Below are positions 6,957-10,349 of a stretch of DNA of 10,349 bases, one piece after another. The notes under the pieces are model-generated. The model did no database searches. It saw nothing but the letters and a program-made list of their open reading frames with translations, and was not told where the DNA came from. This DNA comes from Pseudomonadota bacterium (GTDB lineage: Bacteria; Pseudomonadota; Gammaproteobacteria; Steroidobacterales; Steroidobacteraceae). Every line of letters begins with the position of its first letter. Positions within the stretch are counted from its first letter, which is position 1. The stretch spans positions 1 to 10,349 of the forward strand of contig JAEZCN010000028.1 in NCBI GenBank assembly GCA_023433515.1, in the 5' to 3' direction. The position numbers and the translations under genes are program-made.

Positions 6957-7193
6957 CTACTTCTTCTTGGCGCGCTTCGCCTTTCGGGCGAGCTTCTTCT
7001 GCACTCCAGCCGGCTGGTCGATGAAGCGGAAACGGATCCCCTCCACCATTGCCTTGTACTTGACGGCTCCGGTGGAGCGGCCCAGTTCCTTGGCGGCGAG
7101 ACGGGCGGACATGCGCTGTTTCGCCAGGGCGCGCATCTTCTTGAGATCCGCGGGCGTCCATGGGGCGTTGTGCTTACGGGCTGATTTGGCCAT
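6957..7193 (-). CDS. Small basic helix-turn-helix-like (Myb/GcrA-type) protein
   Basis: A 78-residue, lysine/arginine-rich protein with no signal peptide or membrane segment. Residues about 11-54 follow the pattern of SANT/Myb-like and GcrA-type HTH modules: PWTPADLKKMRALAK, then MSARLAAKELGRSTGAVKYKAMVEGI, where LGRS..AV..KA is the recognition-helix signature. The tail (66-78) is almost purely Lys/Arg/Ala. Similar small proteins of unknown function occur, as I recall, in alphaproteobacteria such as rhizobia. Probably a DNA-binding protein, either a local regulator or a nucleoid-type protein. The ATG at 7193 is chosen over an in-frame TTG at 7211 because GAGGA lies 8 nt upstream. It sits 45 bp after potI on the same strand, with no terminator seen in that gap, and 52 bp before the aminotransferase gene. 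The biological target is unknown. Confidence 0.75.
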   Translation of the reverse strand: MAKSARKHNAPWTPADLKKMRALAKQRMSARLAAKELGRSTGAVKYKAMVEGIRFRFIDQPAGVQKKLARKAKRAKKK

Positions 7194-7201
7194 TGATCGA
7201 A

Positions 7202-7206
7202 TCCTC
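7202..7206 (-). promoter_or_regulatory. Ribosome binding site of the small HTH gene
   Basis: GAGGA on the - strand, 8 nt before ATG at 7193. It supports translation of this short gene and the ATG start. The surrounding 45-bp gap (7194-7238) is AT-richer than its neighbours but shows no hairpin plus T-run and no clear -35/-10 pair. Confidence 0.65.
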
Positions 7207-7238
7207 GTCAAAGTCGATAGGTGGTAGTTTAACAGTAG

Positions 7239-8093
7239 TTAGCCAGTGACGGCCATCTGTTCCTCGCGTTTGCGGCGTTGTTCCTGGCGGCGCATCAGAT
7301 ACGCCGACAGGATCACCCCCAGAGCTACTACCAGAACCATTATGGTTGCTAGTGCATTCACGACCGGGCTTACACCTAGTCGAACGCGAGAAAATATGAC
7401 CATGGGCAACGTGTTGGACCCAGGTCCCGAGACGAACTGGGTCACCACCAGGTCGTCCCATGAAAGCGTGAAGGCCAGCAGCCAGCCGGACAGGATGGCC
7501 GGCAGGATCAGCGGCACGGTGATCCGGAAGAAGACCTTGGCGGGTCGGGCCCCCAGGTCGAGCGCGGCCTCCTCCAGCGAGTCGTCGAAACTGGCGAGGC
7601 GCGACTGCACGATGACCGTGACGTAGGCCATCGTGAAGGTGATGTGGGAGATGGTGATCGTCGCCATGCCGCGGTCGAACTGCCAGCCGAACATCTTCTG
7701 GAACAGCTGCTCGAGCGACACGAACAGCAGCAGCATGGACAGGCCGGTGATCACCTCGGGCATGACCAGCGGCGCGGTAGTGAGGCCCTGCAGGAACGCC
7801 CGTCCCTTGAACGGTCCGAACCGCGACAGCACCAGGCCCGCGATCGTGCCGAGGATCACCGCCCCGGAGGCGGACATCGCCGCGACCTTGATGGACAGCC
7901 AGGCCGCCGACAGCACCTGGTTGTCGGAAAACAGCCGCCCGTACCACTTGAGCGTGGGCGAATTGACCGAATCCCACACCGTGACCAGGCGCGAGTTGTT
8001 GAACGAAAAGACGACCATCAGGAGGATCGGCACGTACAGGAAGAAGAAGCCGAAACCCAACATCGTCTTGCTGAACAGGCCGCGCGTGTTCAT
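7239..8093 (-). CDS. potI: Polyamine ABC transporter permease PotI
   Basis: Inner-membrane permease of a spermidine/putrescine-type ABC importer: 284 residues, close to recalled E. coli PotI (281). Hydrophobic segments fall near 11-30, 66-90, 103-128, 146-165, 193-212 and 246-266, the six expected. The cytoplasmic EAA loop that docks on the ATPase is EEAALDLGARPAKVFFRITV (174-193). Family blocks APLVMPEVITGLSMLLLF (107-124) and LSWDDLVVTQFVSGPG (210-225) are clear. The ATG at 8093 overlaps the potH TGA by 4 bp, so translation is probably coupled. The cytosolic C-terminus is a charged stretch (RRQEQRRKREEQ). Substrate choice between putrescine, spermidine or another small cation depends on the periplasmic binding protein, which is not in the window. 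Confidence 0.95.
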   Translation of the reverse strand: MNTRGLFSKTMLGFGFFFLYVPILLMVVFSFNNSRLVTVWDSVNSPTLKWYGRLFSDNQVLSAAWLSIKVAAMSASGAVILGTIAGLVLSRFGPFKGRAFLQGLTTAPLVMPEVITGLSMLLLFVSLEQLFQKMFGWQFDRGMATITISHITFTMAYVTVIVQSRLASFDDSLEEAALDLGARPAKVFFRITVPLILPAILSGWLLAFTLSWDDLVVTQFVSGPGSNTLPMVIFSRVRLGVSPVVNALATIMVLVVALGVILSAYLMRRQEQRRKREEQMAVTG

Positions 8094-9091
8094 TTCTTCG
8101 CGGCCTGCAGTTCTTTGTTCTGGAAGTGCTGGAAAATCATGATCGGCACGACCAGGAGCAGCAACATCGCGATGGCCACCGCGCTCGCCTTCGGCCAGTC
8201 GCGGTTCAGGAAGAACTCGTCCGAGAGCAGCTTGGCGATCATCAGCTGATCGGTCCGCCCTAACAATGAGGGAATCACGTACTCGCCGACCGCGGGGATG
8301 AACACGAGCAGCGAACCCGCGACCACGCCCGGGAACGACAGCGGCAGCGTGATGCGCAGGAACGACTTGATCGGCCCGGCGCCGAGGTCCTGCGCGGCCT
8401 CCAGCAGCGTGTTGTCGTGTTTCTCGAGGTTGGAGTACAGCGGCAGGATCATGAACGGCAGATAGGAGTACACGATGCCGATGTACACCGCGAAGCTGGT
8501 GTTCATCATCGCCAATGGTTCGTCGATGATCCCGATTCCGCGCAGCACCTGGTTGATCACCCCGTCGGTCTTGAGGAGCCCTATCCACGCATAGACGCGC
8601 AGCAAGAAGGACGTCCAGAAGGGCAGGATGATGAGCATCAGGAATACGTTGCGGTAGGTAGGCGTCGAGCGCGAGATGGCGTAGGCCATCGGGTAACCGA
8701 GGCACAGGCACATCAACGTCGAGATGGCCGCCACCTTGACCGAATAGATCCACGAGCTCACGTACAGAGGCTCGGTGAACAGGTACTGGTAGCTGCCGAT
8801 CAGCAGTTTGACCTGCAGGGCGCCCTCCTCCAGCCACCGGAACACTGGCTCGTACGGCGGCCGCCCGAGCGGCGAGAACTCCGCGAACGAGATCTTGAGG
8901 ACGATCAGGAACGGGACGAGGAAGAAGATCAGCAGCCACAGGTACGGAATCGCGATGACGAGCCGCTGACCCGACCAGTTCCTGAGCACGTACTCCGTCC
9001 AGCGCGGCGGGCCGTACTTGAACAGGAACGTCCACAGGGGCCCGATGCGACCCGGCGCTTCACGTGAGATTCGGGCAGCGGCCAATGCCAC
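8090..9091 (-). CDS. potH: Polyamine ABC transporter permease PotH
   Basis: Second inner-membrane permease, 333 residues (recalled E. coli PotH 317). Six hydrophobic segments lie near 45-66, 115-140, 147-172, 200-225, 252-275 and 302-320. The EAA loop is EAAQDLGAGPIKSFLRITLP (231-250). PotH-like blocks include ILPFWTSFLLRVYAWIGLLK (155-174), FIPAVGEYVIPSLLG (264-278) and NRDWPKASAVAIAMLLL (296-312). The start is GTG at 9091, supported by AGGAG 9 nt upstream; no ATG near the expected N-terminus gives a better alignment. About 40 residues precede the first membrane segment, longer than in E. coli. The gene lies 24 bp after potG and overlaps potI by 4 bp. It forms the transmembrane heterodimer with PotI. 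Confidence 0.95.
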   Translation of the reverse strand: MALAAARISREAPGRIGPLWTFLFKYGPPRWTEYVLRNWSGQRLVIAIPYLWLLIFFLVPFLIVLKISFAEFSPLGRPPYEPVFRWLEEGALQVKLLIGSYQYLFTEPLYVSSWIYSVKVAAISTLMCLCLGYPMAYAISRSTPTYRNVFLMLIILPFWTSFLLRVYAWIGLLKTDGVINQVLRGIGIIDEPLAMMNTSFAVYIGIVYSYLPFMILPLYSNLEKHDNTLLEAAQDLGAGPIKSFLRITLPLSFPGVVAGSLLVFIPAVGEYVIPSLLGRTDQLMIAKLLSDEFFLNRDWPKASAVAIAMLLLLVVPIMIFQHFQNKELQAAKK

Positions 9092-9100
9092 GTTCCAGGA

Positions 9101-9105
9101 CTCCT
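9101..9105 (-). promoter_or_regulatory. Ribosome binding site supporting the GTG start of potH
   Basis: AGGAG on the - strand sits in the 24-bp potG-potH gap, 9 nt before GTG at 9091. It is the only good Shine-Dalgarno match there and justifies the non-ATG start. Confidence 0.75.
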
Positions 9106-9115
9106 GTGACCGGTA

Positions 9116-10276
9116 TTACTGCGTGACCACGACAGGGCTGGACGGATGCCAGGTCAGCCACACCGTCTCATCCCACAGTATTCGTTCGTCGTCCGAAAGC
9201 CGCTCCACGTTCGGCAGTGTCACCCTGACCGTCTTGCCGCTCTCGATCTTCACGAGGTAGATAGATACGTCGCCCATGTAGGCGATTTCCTTCACGACGC
9301 CCTTGACGCAGTTCTCGCCGGTTTCGGCGGGTTGCGTGCGCAGGATGTTGATCTTCTCGGGCCGGATCGCCACCCACACGGTGGCGTCGGGCGCCGAGCT
9401 GATACCGTGATCGACGTAAACGATGCCGCCGAGTTCATCGGATTCGATGCGCACGCGATCGGGGAGATCCTCGACGAGCCGGCCCTGGAACATGTTCACC
9501 GAACCGATGAAATCCGCAACGAACTTGGTCTGCGGGAATTCATAGATTTCCGTGGGCGTGCCTATCTGCACGATTTCGCCGCGGTTCATGACGCCGATGC
9601 GCGAGGCCAGCGTCATGGCCTCTTCCTGGTCGTGCGTGACCACGATGAAGGTGACGCCGAGCTGCTCCTGGATGTTGATGAGCTCGAACTGGGTCGCCTC
9701 GCGCAGCTTCTTGTCGAGCGCGCCCAGCGGTTCGTCGAGCAGCAGCAGCTTCGGCCGCTTCACGAGCGCGCGCGCGAGTGCCACGCGCTGGCGCTGGCCG
9801 CCCGAGAGCTGGTGCGGACGACGCGCCGCGAACTGCCCGAGCTTCACGATCTCGAGGATGTCCGTCACCCGCTTGGCGATCTCGGACTTCGACAGGCCCT
9901 TCTCCTGCTCGAGTCCGAACGCGATGTTCTTCTCCACGGTCATGTGGGGGAACAGCGCGTACGACTGGAACATCATGTTGATGGGCCGCTCGTAGGGCGG
10001 CACGCCGGCCAGGTTCTGTCCTTCGAGCAGGATGGATCCGCCCGAGGTCTCCTCGAACCCGGCGAGCATGCGCAGCAGCGTGGACTTGCCGCTGCCCGAG
10101 CCGCCGAGCAGGCAGAAGATCTCGCCCTTGTAGATCTTGAGGCTGACGTTGTTGACGGCGACGAAGTCACCGAAACGCTTGGTGAGGCTGTCGATACGCA
10201 CGTACGCCTCGGCGTCCGGGTCGCGCCAGGGCTCGTGCTTGGTCTTGTTCTTGTCTGCGCGTCCCGCCGAAGACAT
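9116..10276 (-). CDS. potG: Polyamine ABC transporter ATP-binding protein PotG
   Basis: Cytoplasmic ATPase that powers the PotH/PotI importer: 386 residues, close to recalled E. coli PotG (377). Visible motifs are Walker A GGSGSGKST (58-66), Q-loop Gln104 in MMFQSYALFPHMTV, signature LSGGQRQR (157-164), Walker B LLLLDEP (177-183, catalytic Glu182), D-loop GALD (185-188) and the H-loop His215 in VVTHDQEEA. A C-terminal TOBE-like regulatory region follows (about 265-386), including VAIRPEKINIL and IAYMGDVSIYLV, as in PotA/PotG. PPYERPINMMFQSYALFPHM is the PotG-typical form of the Q-loop region. The start at ATG 10276 has a G-rich GGGGG element 7 nt upstream. The N-terminal 20 residues are hydrophilic and not conserved. 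It is the first gene of the potGHI run in the window; a periplasmic binding protein gene (potF) would be expected upstream, beyond the right edge. Confidence 0.96.
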   Translation of the reverse strand: MSSAGRADKNKTKHEPWRDPDAEAYVRIDSLTKRFGDFVAVNNVSLKIYKGEIFCLLGGSGSGKSTLLRMLAGFEETSGGSILLEGQNLAGVPPYERPINMMFQSYALFPHMTVEKNIAFGLEQEKGLSKSEIAKRVTDILEIVKLGQFAARRPHQLSGGQRQRVALARALVKRPKLLLLDEPLGALDKKLREATQFELINIQEQLGVTFIVVTHDQEEAMTLASRIGVMNRGEIVQIGTPTEIYEFPQTKFVADFIGSVNMFQGRLVEDLPDRVRIESDELGGIVYVDHGISSAPDATVWVAIRPEKINILRTQPAETGENCVKGVVKEIAYMGDVSIYLVKIESGKTVRVTLPNVERLSDDERILWDETVWLTWHPSSPVVVTQ

Positions 10277-10349
10277 GCGGAAACCCCCGTTGCAGGCGCT
10301 TTCTTGCGAAAGCCTTCCGAAAGAGACGGCGGCCGCGGCTCCCTAGGCC
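10277..10349 (-). other. Leader/intergenic segment upstream of potG
   Basis: The final 73 bp hold no gene that I can support. A small hairpin is possible at 10298-10313 (6-bp stem GCTTTC/GAAAGC, 4-nt loop). A G-rich element just before the potG ATG probably serves as ribosome binding site. No convincing promoter is visible; the operon may begin further upstream. Confidence 0.4.

Noticed and set aside
8094..9035. Upstream extension of the potI frame within potH
   Set aside because: Out-of-frame reading of potH. The PotI homology starts exactly at the ATG at 8093, which overlaps the potH stop.
1..10349. Pentamer GATAG/CTATC as an uptake- or repeat-type word
   Set aside because: About a dozen copies occur, close to a rough base-composition expectation; only the longer heptamer stands out.
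1..10349. Mobile elements, CRISPR arrays, phage defence genes, tRNA or rRNA
   Set aside because: No transposase, integrase, direct-repeat array or RNA-gene signature was seen; the content is housekeeping transport and metabolism.

Overview
The window is a gene-dense stretch of a GC-rich bacterial chromosome with typical proteobacterial content. Close matches to the E. coli PotG/PotH/PotI, YbdL and YafV families, an NADP-type isocitrate dehydrogenase, an S9 peptidase and an HDOD protein suggest a gammaproteobacterium, possibly near Xanthomonadales/Steroidobacter. That placement is an inference from recalled protein families, not a measured one. I see no rRNA, tRNA, CRISPR array, insertion sequence or prophage gene.

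Layout. The left edge holds the 3' two-thirds of icd on the + strand, ending in a strong intrinsic terminator (875-901). Everything else is on the - strand. Read from the right edge leftwards, in the direction of transcription, the genes are: potG, potH and potI (polyamine ABC importer ATPase and two permeases); a 78-residue basic helix-turn-helix-like protein; a YbdL/MtnE-type aminotransferase; a YafV-type omega-amidase; a PLP-dependent trans-sulfuration-family enzyme; an HDOD-domain protein; and an exported S9 prolyl-oligopeptidase-family peptidase. The peptidase converges on icd, and its last codons lie inside the icd terminator.

How the genes work together. potH/potI, aminotransferase/amidase and amidase/PLP enzyme each overlap by 4 bp (ATGA), the usual sign of translational coupling. 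In the established glutamine-transaminase/omega-amidase scheme, the aminotransferase converts the methionine keto-acid to methionine, with glutamine as a likely amino donor, and the amidase hydrolyses the resulting 2-oxoglutaramate, which makes the step irreversible. That is the closing step of methionine salvage, a pathway fed by the methylthioadenosine released during spermidine synthesis. A polyamine importer on the same strand immediately upstream is therefore a plausible metabolic link, though co-transcription is not proven.

Non-coding structure is sparse because gaps are short. The notable elements are a 26-bp-arm inverted repeat (3713-3785) between the PLP enzyme and HDOD genes, which supplies the last codons of the former, and a 10-bp-stem hairpin (6919-6942) just upstream of the aminotransferase start. 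No gap without a gene exceeds 140 bp, and I found no convincing sigma-70 promoter in any of them.
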